Assembly (NCBI GenBank): GCA_016718035.1
Contig: JADKEK010000014.1
Coordinates: 1 to 64,000 of the forward strand
DNA from: Bacteroidota bacterium
Lineage (GTDB): Bacteria > Bacteroidota > Bacteroidia > Chitinophagales > BACL12
Direction of reading: 5' to 3'
DNA length: 64,000 nt
In this document: positions 39,615-49,584 of the stretch, piece after piece
Numbering within the stretch: position 1 is the first letter of the stretch
Layout: each line of letters opens with the position of its first letter
Notes under the pieces: generated by a model
Database searches by the model: none
The model's input: only the letters and a program-made list of their open reading frames with translations
What the model was told of the DNA's origin: nothing
Translations under genes and position numbers: made by a program

Positions 39615-41081
39615 ATGAAAAAAATCTACTTTTCAAGTCTGCTCGCAATTGCATTGCTAGGCATGGTGCAAAATCCCGCAGCTGCTCAATTAAAAGAAGG
39701 TGATGTAGCTCCTGATTGGACTCTCACTGATATTAATGGAACTGAGTGGAACCTGTATACGCTTTTGAATGAAGGCAAATCAGTGTTCCTGGACTTTTCT
39801 GCTGTGTGGTGCGGTCCGTGCTGGGGCTATCATACCGGTGGTAACTTGGAAACGTTATATGAAACATATGGCCCGGACGGGACTGATGAAGTAATGGTTT
39901 TTTATATTGAAGGTGATGGTGGTAGCACTATTGACCAATTGAACGGAATAGGTGGTGGCACTCAGGGCGACTGGGTAGATGGCACACCTTATCCAATCAT
40001 TTTAACACATGCAGGCGATGATAGTTATGATGTAGTTCAAGATTACGATATCGGCTACTTCCCTACTATTTATCGTGTTTGTCCTAATAGAATCATTAAA
40101 GAAGTGGGACAAGCTGCTGTAGCTACTTTATATAATAGTATAAATAGCTGCGAAGTGGCATTCACATATAACGACCCTGCCATTATAGCTTATACTGGAC
40201 CTACTGCTGCTTGCGGTGAAGTTGATCTTTCAGTGAATATCCAAAACATTGGTTTCGATAATTTAACGGCCTGCACTTTCGGTGTTTATGATGGTGGTGG
40301 CATCGAAATTTTAACCTATGAGTGGACAGGTGATTTAGATTTATATGAATTTGAAGTAGTAAATATTGGTACCGTTACGTTAGCAGGTGACGAAAATGAC
40401 TTGGAAATTAAAATTATTTCTACCGACGAAAATGATGATAACAATGCAGTTGATGCAAATATTACATATAAAAACAATGTGTCAATGATTGTGCATCTTA
40501 AAGTGAAAACAGATAATTACCCAACTCAAACTCGTTGGAATATTGTGGATGACGAAACTGGTGAAGAACTGTATGAAGATGGTCCGTATTCTACCAGCAT
40601 GAAAAATGAAATCGTATTTGATGAAGATCTTGTTTTACCTGGAACAGGCTGTTATACATTTACATTTTTCGATAACGCCGGAGATGGCTTAACTGGATCC
40701 GGATATTTTGAATTAACCGATGCTGCAGACAATATTTTGGCAGAAGGTGAAGAAGATGTTGCATTCAAAAAAATGGCTTCTTTAAAGGTTACCGGATTGA
40801 ATACCGTGGATGATGAATTAATGTTAGGCGGAACAAATGTATTTCCTAACCCGACAAGCAATAGCTTTACATATACATTTAATTTAATGGAAGCTACAAC
40901 TGTTGAAATTGTTGTTGTTGATATGCTTGGACGTGAATTAATTGCTGTTGCAAATGCACAATTAAACGCAGGCAATCATACTTATACTATCGACGCAAGT
41001 AATTTTGCTGATGGTATGTATTTCGTTAAAAGCACATTTAACGGAACTACTGCCACCACAAATGTTACCGTTGCACATTAA
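39615..41081 (+). CDS. Thioredoxin-fold T9SS-secreted protein (WCGPC)
   Basis: A 488-residue protein from the ATG at 39615, where a normal signal peptide begins (MKKIYFSSLLAIALLGMV). A TlpA-like domain has VAPDWTLTDINGTEWNLYTL and the redox site WCGPCW at about residues 65-70. An Ig-like segment follows and then a T9SS type A tail (TNVFPNPTSNSFTYTF, ending GTTATTNVTVAH). The protein is predicted to be exported across the outer membrane with a complete thioredoxin active site. It is divergent from the Omp28-like gene, which has a related layout. Confidence 0.82.
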   Translation: MKKIYFSSLLAIALLGMVQNPAAAQLKEGDVAPDWTLTDINGTEWNLYTLLNEGKSVFLDFSAVWCGPCWGYHTGGNLETLYETYGPDGTDEVMVFYIEGDGGSTIDQLNGIGGGTQGDWVDGTPYPIILTHAGDDSYDVVQDYDIGYFPTIYRVCPNRIIKEVGQAAVATLYNSINSCEVAFTYNDPAIIAYTGPTAACGEVDLSVNIQNIGFDNLTACTFGVYDGGGIEILTYEWTGDLDLYEFEVVNIGTVTLAGDENDLEIKIISTDENDDNNAVDANITYKNNVSMIVHLKVKTDNYPTQTRWNIVDDETGEELYEDGPYSTSMKNEIVFDEDLVLPGTGCYTFTFFDNAGDGLTGSGYFELTDAADNILAEGEEDVAFKKMASLKVTGLNTVDDELMLGGTNVFPNPTSNSFTYTFNLMEATTVEIVVVDMLGRELIAVANAQLNAGNHTYTIDASNFADGMYFVKSTFNGTTATTNVTVAH

Positions 41082-41099
41082 TTAATACCTAAATTTTTT

Positions 41100-41135
41100 A
41101 AAGGAGGTTGTCTTGTTAGATAACCTCCTTTTTTA
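41100..41135 (+). terminator. Rho-independent terminator after the thioredoxin-like T9SS gene
   Basis: AAGGAGGTT (41101-41109) pairs with AACCTCCTT (41122-41130) across a 12-base loop, followed by T residues. It starts about 20 bases after the stop at 41081. Confidence 0.8.
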
Positions 41136-41199
41136 TTACATCACTTTCCACTTTGAGTTACTTTGAGGCCTTTGTTTCTTTGTGGTGAATATTGTTTTT

Positions 41200-41510
41200 A
41201 ACAGCCGAAACCACAGAGGGAAATGCAAAGGGAACAGCCCACGGAGTGCACAGCGTTTTTTGCGGTGAGCGTAGGATGGATTACTGGAACTGTGCTGCAG
41301 AATTGGAGATTTTGTTGAGCATATTATTTGTGTTGTGCGTCGGACAGAGTCCTGGAACGGTGCTGCAGAATCAGAGATTTTGCAGAGCAGGCACGATGCT
41401 GCTGAATCGGAGATTTTGTTGAACAGGCTTATTTTTTTGCGTCCTCTATACGGGTTCCTCCGTGTTTCTCCGTGGGCTGTTTCTTTGGGCGCTCTGTGGT
41501 TTCGGCTGTT
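41200..41510. repeat. 311-bp inverted-repeat element with three internal direct repeats
   Basis: The outer arms carry AACAGCCGAAACCACAGAG on the left (41200-41218) and its exact complement on the right (41492-41510). Inside these, a second block (ACAGCCCACGGAG) is also inverted, so the arms pair imperfectly over about 45 bases. Inside lie three copies of a roughly 33-base motif containing TGCTGCAGAAT and GAGATTTTG, at 41289, 41357 and 41393. No convincing gene is present. It occupies the gap between two convergent genes, like the element at 22032-22348. Confidence 0.65.
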
Positions 41511-41551
41511 TATTTGAAAATATTTGGGATAGATTAAACATTATTTGGGGC

Positions 41552-41588
41552 AAAAAAAATCAGGTTACCTTTTTGAGATAACCTGATT
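41552..41588 (-). terminator. Rho-independent terminator after the LTD/CotH gene
   Basis: On the minus strand AATCAGGTTA pairs with TAACCTGATT around an 11-base loop and is followed by a run of T. It lies 17 bases past the stop at 41606. Confidence 0.82.
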
Positions 41589-41605
41589 GATAGTTGTAAA
41601 TTATT

Positions 41606-44600
41606 TTATTGTTTTACAAAAGTACCGGTGTAGGTAATTTCACCATTTTGAAGTTTAATCATATAAATGCCGGGCATTAACTGATAAACAGGAATATGTA
41701 AATTATTTAAACCATTAAAATTATTCGTATACACATTTTTTCCGTTTAAATCATACAACATTACCTGACTGGCTGTATTCATTAATTCCGGTAATTCGAT
41801 AGTTATACTTTGATTGGCAGGATTAGGATACACCATTAATTCACCTACCAATACATCATCAATATTTACCTGACACGGATTTAAATAAACAGTTCCTGGC
41901 GTTCCTTCGGGGCAACTTTCTTTCCAGTTGGAAGCGAAATTGATATTTTGCATCACATCAACAATTTGTAATGCCATTCCACCACCATCAGGTGCAAGCG
42001 GATATGGGGATGCATCATCAAAACCTACACTTTGGTATATCACGCCATCAGCTTTATAAATCACGATTACATCTCCATTGCCATCAAAACTAAATCCAAG
42101 CGGACCCAATTTATTAGTTACATCAGGAAATGCTGTAGCAAATTTTGCTGCATCTGAATAAAATGCTAAATAACTTTCAGCGCCTACACTTGTTCCATTC
42201 GGGATAGTAAAAATATGTCCGGTTTTATCTTTAATAAACCATCCGCTAATATCAACGGCATCAGTGCCATAATTATATAATTCAAACCAATCACCTGCAT
42301 CGGCAAAGGCTGCAGAATTATAATTGATTTCATCAACCAATGGATTTTCCATACATAATGTATAAGCTTCTCCCGGTGATCCACCAATACAACCCTCAAA
42401 CCACGAGCCCGGTAATGCAGGGTTCAGCAAAGCGCCTACTAATTCCATGGTGCGTCCATAACCATCTGCTGTAAATGGCCATGGGCGATTATCAGCATAA
42501 TTTAATTGAATAATAGTATCACCAATCATGTCGGTTAATACAATTAAATCACTGTCGTTTTTCAGTGAAAAATGAAAATCGCCAACAACATTAGTAATAG
42601 TAGGATATTTTTGATTAAACATATTTTTATCTTCCGCCAAAACTAAATATCCATTGGCCGGAATAACCGAATTTTCAGGAATGGTAAAATCAGAATAAAA
42701 ATATTTTTCTTTTAACTGATAACTGCTCACATTAACTGCCACATCTGCCGAATTGTGTAATTCAATCCAGTCACCACCATTAAATGAAGCATCAGGATTA
42801 TAATTAATTTCAGATATCACAATTGGATTCGTAATTGCTGAGCCAATGAAATTGGCTGTAAATGTGGTGGCTGTTGTAAAATTATTCGTAAAAGAAATCG
42901 CATCCAGTGCATCAATAAAAGGATTATCGCTCCAATTCACAAATTCAAATCCTGGATTTGGTATGGCTGTTACTGTTACCGGAACGCCATTAAAATAAAC
43001 ACCTGTCCATGGTAAATTTTCTGGGACAATTGTCGAAATTTTTACATAACCTGCTCCCGGAGGATTAACTTCGAGTGTTACATCAACTTGCCCCGCCAGT
43101 CCAAAATACGTTTTAATATGATTGCGCTGATTAGTATTGCGGTTATCGTAAAAAGTATAAAGCTGATTTACGTTACTATTCCATGATGCATAGGAACCGG
43201 TACCCCAGCGCGTGTTTTGTCTCGGTATTTCACCTTCCATCTCGGCTTTTAATTCATCTACTATGGCATCGTTATTTTCTTCTGTGAAATAATAATTTAT
43301 TAAATCGGCAAAACGATTAATAAAATAATCATGAAAAGTTTCATTTTCGAGTAAGGCATTAAACATATCGCCATACAAGCTATTGTTGGGATTATTCAAA
43401 CTGCTTTGCAAGGTGTTAGCATTAGAGCTAAACTGACTATTCGTACAATCCCACAGCATATAACGCCACTTAATATCAGGTGCATACGACCTGAATAAAC
43501 GAATATTATTTTCAAGAATATACAACCATTCTTCCTGGTCGGTAAATACTTCTGTTGCAATATAATCTACCCAATTTGTTACATCTATTTCTTCTACTAC
43601 TTGTGCATACACATCCGGGTCTGTCATGTCGTTATCGAGAATTAAATCCAACAATGCCTGAAATGCAGTATCACTGCCCGCTTCGGCCATTGTTTTTCTT
43701 CTCCTCCCACCCTGTTTTAATTAAATCAACTTCATCAGGATTTACCCCGAAATTATCACGTAAAAAATATTCATCCATTTCTTCACGTGCACCATACATG
43801 CCCCAATATTCTCCATTTATAAATACCACACAATTTTGATAAGCTGTAGATACACATCTGGTTGGCATACCAATGCGATTAATGGTAATATCTTTCATCC
43901 TTGTTCCATAATAATCCTGGTCGGCATTACGCACTCTGAATCCGTGTATAAATTCCATTCCGGGTTTATCTCGTTCAAATAAATTGTAGGTAATATCACT
44001 TTGTGTTCCATAATCTTCATCATTTACAAAACGCATACTTTTTTGGGCAAGACTAACCGAATAATTTCCTACACATTCAAATTTAAAATTGTCGCCAAAT
44101 TGTTTCACCTTATCTGTATCGTAATATTCAACAGCAACCGAAATTTTCGGATTATGATTAAACCATCCTTCAGCATTATCATACGCACCAATACAATCGG
44201 GACCTTCGTTAAATAAATCGCAAGGGTCACCTATTACACTTATTACAGGTAATGTGATAGGTTCGTCGATAAAATAACTGCCGGTAACAACGGGACTAGG
44301 TAATTTTCCTGTCTCTACCTGAATGGCTTTTAAAACACCTGTATTGGAAAATGTTATAGGCGCTGTATATAAAGTGCCGCCAGGTTCAGGATTGCTGCCA
44401 TCTGTGGTATAATAAATTTCAGTTCCGGTTACGGTAACATCAACACTACCATCGTAAAACCCGGGATTCGTAGTAATAACCGGCGATTCAGCATAACCTG
44501 AATAACAAGTTCCGGCGTTTGCAGCTAGTGGTGTTGAAGTTTCAGCATAACACCATCCTCCTGCATCCGGAATACGCGCGTACCTGATTCACCTGCAAAT

Positions 44601-45567
44601 AATCGGTGTAGATACTATCAATAATTGCACCTGCAGGATTATATAAATAAATATATTCGTTATTGGATATTTTAAAATCTGTATGTAATTCAGTTGCCGT
44701 TCCGGGATTGCTAAACCAGTCAGGATTATCAAAAAAATACACATCAGGCGTCGACATACCAAAGTGTAACCAGGTTCTGCCGGTTGCATCATCACCTCCA
44801 AAATATTGGTGAATTTCAACGGCAATCACGTTAGTGCCATCTACCAACAAGGTTTCCATTAAAGCAGGGTCAAGTGTTATCGTTTTTGGCGCATATCCCA
44901 AATACATCAAAGCCTCATGCCAGTAATTTGCCGAACTACTATGCGTTGGACTACCAATCATATTAATTCTGGCTACTTCAACGTTGTTGATATACACTAC
45001 ATAACCATCATCATAGTCCATACTAATTATGGTTTGAAGAATTTTAGATTTATCTACAATTTCGAACTCTTTGCGATAATAAAATGCAGTGCTAAATCCG
45101 CCAATTATGGTATTATCGTCGCCATCACCGATGCCAAATCCACCGGGACCGGTTGCCCATCCACCTGCAAAAGACACATCGTTCCAGTTGGATGGTGGTT
45201 CGGATGTGCCGTTTTTATATTCCCATATATCATCATCAAAAATGGCGGTTTCCCAATGATCAATATCAGATACGGGACAGGTTTGGCAATTGCGGTTTTT
45301 GCCCGAAGCATAAACCAAAACACGGCCATTGGCAGGGATAATAGAATCTTTAAACACCCACGGAGTTAAGGATTTGCCTTCAGAAACAGCGTATCCTGCC
45401 AGGTTAACTGCTGTGGGACCTGCATTATAAAGCTCTATCCAGTCGGGATAATCGCCTTCCTCATCCTGAGTGATGTTGTAATTTGTTGATGCTACTTCGT
45501 TAATAATTAACTGCGCCGGAAGTTGGACTAATCCTGCACAAAATAAAAGGGTGAGCAATTTTTTCAT
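41606..45567 (-). CDS. LTD-CotH kinase-LTD T9SS-secreted protein (two frameshifts)
   Basis: About 1,320 codons in three frames, joined near 44573 (restoring YARIPDAGGWCYAETS) and near 43691 (a run of A; restoring EEKK before TMAEAGSD). Signal peptide MKKLLTLLFCAGLVQLPAQ. Order: a lamin-tail domain (IINEVASTNYNITQDEEGDY), a jelly-roll-like region, a chitobiase/Fn-like repeat (VTVTGTEIYYTTDGSNPEPG), and a CotH-type kinase domain (FVNDEDYGTQSDI, INGEYWGMYGAREEMDEYF, later RYMLWDCTNSQF). Two more lamin-tail domains (VISEINYNPDAS, VDEINYNSAAF) precede a T9SS tail (LMVYPNPANQSITIEL). CotH proteins phosphorylate proteins in spores; here a secreted relative is suggested. The frameshifts may be sequencing errors. 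Confidence 0.78.
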
Positions 45568-45751
45568 TATTGAAATTTGAGGAGTGAATAATGTCGTTTT
45601 GCGTTTAATAAATGTTACCTAACAAGCAAATAATCAAGTATCCGTTGTCAGGTTAAAAGCCTGTTCTTCAAAGTTAACAAAAAAATAATATTGCCACCTA
45701 CAAATTGCGTAATTGACTGTTTTTGAAGAATTTATGACAGTTAGTTGATGC

Positions 45752-47260
45752 TTAAATTCCAAAAATGAGTTTGCCTAAAGTCATGGTAAAAGCAGTAATT
45801 ACAACCGCTCCTATTAAGTCGAGCCAAAGCCCCACTCGCAGCATCGTTTTTACCTGGATAAGTTCGGTACCAAACACAATGGTATTGGGTGGAGTGCCAA
45901 CCGGAAGCATAAATGAGAAACTGGCCGCAATGGTAACCGGCATCATGACTAACAAAGGTGGAATACCCAGTTCAGGAATAATTGGAATCAAAATAGCCAT
46001 AAACAAACTCACGGTTGCAGTATTACTGGCGAACTCAGAAAAAATGGTGGTAATAACACATAATGCCAAAATCATCACCCATTCATCTAAAACTTTAAGT
46101 CCCGCGCAATTATTCGCAATCCATAAACTCAAACCCGAAACTTCAACACCTTTTGCTAAAGCAAATCCGCCACCAAATAAAAATAAAATACCAAGCGGAA
46201 GACGTTTTACATCTTCCCAACTAATTAATGTTTCTCCTTTTTTATTTTTTGATGGGAAGAAAAATAAACTCATACCCATTAATATGGCGACAAAACTTTC
46301 GTTGACAAATTTTTCATCAGGAATAATTCCTGTATTTAATAAAACTGTTTTCCATCCTGTTAAGTGCACGCCCCAAATATCTTTATCATCTAATGTAAAC
46401 CATAAAAGAATGGCACTTGAAAAAATAATCGCTATTGCCTTTTCTTCGAAACTCATTTTTCCCAATTTCTGATATTCGGCTTTACAATAATTATTATCAG
46501 GTAATTGATGGTCGCTTTTTGGAAGCAAAATAAATTTAAAAACGAGGAAACAACATCCCAGAAAAACAATACTCAGCGGGAAAGCAAATAAAAACCAATT
46601 AGCAAAATCGAGTGGTGCAGCATCCTGAAAATTTTCATCGTAAAATTTTTTCATCACCATATTCGGCAAAGTGCCCACCAGTGTTGCCGTACCGCCAATT
46701 GTAGATGCATAAGAAATGGCGAGTAATATGGCAGTTGCCAAACCACTTCGTTTGGTCATATCGTTGCCATGAATTTGTTTAATAACGGCCAAAGCAACGG
46801 GTAACATCATTAAAGTAGTTGATGTATTATTTAACCACATGGAAATAAAAAATGTGGCCGCCATGAAGCCAAATATTAATTTTTCAGGAGAAGAACCGAA
46901 TTTTAATAATATGCGCAATGAAAAACGTTTGTGCAAATTCCATCTTTCAATTGCGAATGTGAGCATAAATCCACCGATGTATAAAAAAATTACATCTTTC
47001 ATATATTGGGGAGCAATGGTATCTATACCCATGATTCCCAACAATGGAAATAATACTACGGGCATTAAACTGGTGACATAAATATTTACTGCTTCTGTCA
47101 TCCACCAATATGCCATTAAAATGAGCACACCGGCAGTTTTACTTACCACTGGCGTATTGCCGTTTGCGTAAAAGATGTAACCAACAATAATTGACAATAT
47201 AGGACCGAGTAAAATTTTACATTGTTTATTCACAACAGCGAAGATAAAAAAATTGCCCAC
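45752..47260 (-). CDS. DASS-family sodium/dicarboxylate symporter (SLC13/CitT-like)
   Basis: A 502-residue polytopic membrane protein with about 11-12 hydrophobic segments. MWLNNTSTTLMMLPVALAVI in the first half is the SNT-type signature that binds sodium and the carboxylate. The second half has the matching repeat (SEFASNTATVSLFMAILIPI) and the family's C-terminal PVGTPPNTIVFGTELI. It imports di- or tricarboxylates with sodium. The start is a GTG at 47260; a second GTG at 47233 would fit equally well. It is divergent from dapD with a gap of only 20 bases. Confidence 0.87.
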   Translation of the reverse strand: MGNFFIFAVVNKQCKILLGPILSIIVGYIFYANGNTPVVSKTAGVLILMAYWWMTEAVNIYVTSLMPVVLFPLLGIMGIDTIAPQYMKDVIFLYIGGFMLTFAIERWNLHKRFSLRILLKFGSSPEKLIFGFMAATFFISMWLNNTSTTLMMLPVALAVIKQIHGNDMTKRSGLATAILLAISYASTIGGTATLVGTLPNMVMKKFYDENFQDAAPLDFANWFLFAFPLSIVFLGCCFLVFKFILLPKSDHQLPDNNYCKAEYQKLGKMSFEEKAIAIIFSSAILLWFTLDDKDIWGVHLTGWKTVLLNTGIIPDEKFVNESFVAILMGMSLFFFPSKNKKGETLISWEDVKRLPLGILFLFGGGFALAKGVEVSGLSLWIANNCAGLKVLDEWVMILALCVITTIFSEFASNTATVSLFMAILIPIIPELGIPPLLVMMPVTIAASFSFMLPVGTPPNTIVFGTELIQVKTMLRVGLWLDLIGAVVITAFTMTLGKLIFGI

Positions 47261-47268
47261 GGGAACAT

Positions 47269-47276
47269 TAACTTTG
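47269..47276 (+). promoter_or_regulatory. -7 box 4 bases before the dapD start codon
   Basis: TAACTTTG fits TAnnTTTG and is followed by CGGC and then the ATG. Transcription would begin at or beside the start codon, giving a leaderless mRNA. Confidence 0.45.
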
Positions 47277-47280
47277 CGGC

Positions 47281-48087
47281 ATGAAAACGATAATTGAGCA
47301 GGCCTGGAACGATAGAACTATGTTGCAGGATGCAGCAGTTCAGTCCACTATTAGGTCGGTAATCGACCAATTAGATGCAGGGCAATTGCGAGTTGCAGAA
47401 AAAGTTGACGGCAATTGGGTTGTGCATGAATGGGTGAAAAAAGCCGTGATTTTATATTTTCCTATTCAGCCAATGGAAACCATTGAAGTTGGCCCATTCG
47501 AATTTCATGATAAAATTCCTTTGAAAAAAAATCTGAAAGCAGCCGGTGTTCGTGTTGTGCCGCACGGTTTGATTCGACATGGCGCTTTTGTAGCTAAAGG
47601 CGTAATTGTGATGCCAGGTTATGTAAATATTGGTGCTTATGTAGATGAAGGCACTATGGTGGACACGTGGGCAACAGTTGGCAGTTGTGCGCAAATTGGA
47701 AAAAATGTGCACCTGAGTGGTGGCGTTGGCATTGGCGGTGTATTGGAACCTGTTCAGGCAGCTCCCGTAATTATTGAAGATAATTGTTTTATCGGCTCAA
47801 GATGTATTGTTGTAGAAGGTGTTATTGTTGAAGAAGAAGCTGTATTGGGTGCTAATGTTGTTCTTACTCAATCAACAAAAATTATTGACGTTACCGGACC
47901 TGAACCAATTACTTATATAGGTCGCGTTCCAAAACGTTGCGTAGTGATTCCGGGTACTTATACCAAACAATTTCCTGCAGGTGAATATCAGGTTCCTTGT
48001 GCATTAATAATTGGCACAAGAAAAGAAAGCACCGATAAAAAAACAAGTTTAAACGACGCATTGCGAGAAAACGCTGTAGCAGTATAA
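47281..48087 (+). CDS. dapD: 2,3,4,5-tetrahydropyridine-2,6-dicarboxylate N-succinyltransferase
   Basis: A 268-residue acyltransferase of the lysine/diaminopimelate pathway that adds succinyl (or acetyl) to tetrahydrodipicolinate. Left-handed beta-helix hexapeptide repeats run through the middle (GAFVAKGVIVMPGYVNIGAY, GTMVDTWATVGSCAQIGKNV, SGGVGIGGVLEPVQAAPVII), with an N-terminal helical domain (WNDRTMLQDAAVQSTIRSVI) typical of DapD. Length is normal. It begins a run with cca and possibly miaA, 20 bases apart from cca. Confidence 0.93.
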   Translation: MKTIIEQAWNDRTMLQDAAVQSTIRSVIDQLDAGQLRVAEKVDGNWVVHEWVKKAVILYFPIQPMETIEVGPFEFHDKIPLKKNLKAAGVRVVPHGLIRHGAFVAKGVIVMPGYVNIGAYVDEGTMVDTWATVGSCAQIGKNVHLSGGVGIGGVLEPVQAAPVIIEDNCFIGSRCIVVEGVIVEEEAVLGANVVLTQSTKIIDVTGPEPITYIGRVPKRCVVIPGTYTKQFPAGEYQVPCALIIGTRKESTDKKTSLNDALRENAVAV

Positions 48088-48107
48088 GATAAATAAATAA
48101 AGTTAGC

Positions 48108-49544
48108 GTGACAAAAAAATCCATAACTCAATTCACTTTTTCTGATGAAGAAAAATATTTGTTCAATACCATTGCAACATGTGCAACAGGATTGGGTTAT
48201 CCATGTTATATAGTAGGCGGTTATGTGCGCGATAAAATTTTACAACGCAGTTATAAAAAAGATATTGATTTTGTGTGCGTTGGAAGTGGAATTACATTAG
48301 CCAGAAAAGTTGCCGCTGCTTTACCCGGCAATCCGTTTGTTGCTGAGTTTAAAAATTTCGGGACCGCACATTTCAAATATCATGATATAGATGTTGAATT
48401 TGTTGGGGCAAGAAAAGAATCCTACGTAAAAGAAAGTCGTAATCCTGTGGTTGAAGACGGCACACTCGCTGATGATCAACTGCGCAGAGATTTTACGATA
48501 AATGCGATGGCTATTTCGCTGAATGCAGACGACTTTGGTGCTTTAATTGACCCATTTGACGGATTAACAGATTTAGATGACAGGATAATTCGCACACCAC
48601 AAAATCCGGAAATTACTTTTAGTGATGACCCTTTGCGCATGATGCGTGCTATTCGTTTTGCCTCGCAATTAAATTTTGATATTGAAAGTACAACTTATGA
48701 CGGAATTAAATCGGCGAAAGAGCGTATTACTATCATATCGCAGGAAAGAATTACCGACGAGTTGAATAAAATATTATTATCGCCAAAACCATCCATCGGG
48801 TTATATTATTTATCAGATTCCGGTTTACTGGAATATATTTTTCCTGAATTGGAAGCCATGCATGGTACCGATATGATAGATGGCAATGGCCATAAGGACA
48901 ATTTTTATCATACGCTGGAAGTAGTTGATAATATTAGCGCTACCACCGATAATTTGTGGTTGCGTTGGGCTGCATTGTTACACGATATTGCCAAACCACT
49001 TACCAAAAAATATATTCCAACAACAGGATGGACATTTCACGGACATGAAATTGTTGGCGCTAAATTGGCAAAACGTATATTTTCCAGAATGAAATTACCA
49101 TTGCAGCAGGAATTAAAACAAGTGCAAAATCTGGTGAGTTTACACATGCGTCCCATTTCACTTACCAAAGAAAATGTAACAGATTCTGCCATTCGCAGAT
49201 TGTTGTTTGAAGCAGGTGAAGATTTAGAAGGACTGATGTTATTATGTCAGGCAGATATTACCACAAAAAATCGCTTGAAAATTAAACGGTATAAAGAAAA
49301 TTTTGAGATGGTGCGCGAAAAATTAAAAGATGTGGAAGAGCGCGACCATATCCGCAATTTTCAACCACCTATTACCGGTGAATTAATTATGGCTACCTTT
49401 AATATTAAACCGGGAAAAGAAGTAGGTTTAATAAAAGATTATGTTCGCGAATCTATTTTAGATGGATTAATTCCCAACGATTACGACAAAGCTTATGATT
49501 TGATGTTAGCAAAAGGTACGGAGTTGGGATTAACAGCTCAATAA
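48108..49544 (+). CDS. cca: CCA tRNA nucleotidyltransferase with HD domain
   Basis: A 478-residue class II nucleotidyltransferase that builds or repairs the CCA end of tRNAs. YIVGGYVRDKILQRSYKKDI includes the nucleotide-binding GG motif and leads to the catalytic KDIDFVC. FVGARKESY, RRDFTINAMA and the head/neck segment DPLRMMRAIRFASQLNF are family hallmarks. A C-terminal HD region (WAALLHDIAKP, then FHGHEIVGA) is present. The start is a GTG 20 bases after dapD. A poly(A) polymerase role is less likely because the RRDFT and HD combination is the CCA type in this phylum. Confidence 0.92.
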   Translation: MTKKSITQFTFSDEEKYLFNTIATCATGLGYPCYIVGGYVRDKILQRSYKKDIDFVCVGSGITLARKVAAALPGNPFVAEFKNFGTAHFKYHDIDVEFVGARKESYVKESRNPVVEDGTLADDQLRRDFTINAMAISLNADDFGALIDPFDGLTDLDDRIIRTPQNPEITFSDDPLRMMRAIRFASQLNFDIESTTYDGIKSAKERITIISQERITDELNKILLSPKPSIGLYYLSDSGLLEYIFPELEAMHGTDMIDGNGHKDNFYHTLEVVDNISATTDNLWLRWAALLHDIAKPLTKKYIPTTGWTFHGHEIVGAKLAKRIFSRMKLPLQQELKQVQNLVSLHMRPISLTKENVTDSAIRRLLFEAGEDLEGLMLLCQADITTKNRLKIKRYKENFEMVREKLKDVEERDHIRNFQPPITGELIMATFNIKPGKEVGLIKDYVRESILDGLIPNDYDKAYDLMLAKGTELGLTAQ

Positions 49545-49584
49545 TTTTACGATTTACAGCAGTTAAAGCTGCAGATAAATATAC

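Noticed and set aside
41192..41517. Two overlapping plus-strand frames as small genes
   Set aside because: They are translations of the inverted-repeat element and its internal repeats, following a terminator and lacking coherent protein features.
45765..46472. 235-residue open frame on the plus strand inside the DASS transporter gene
   Set aside because: It is the antisense of a clear SLC13 coding region with strong family motifs; the translated product is Lys/Pro/Ser-rich without features.
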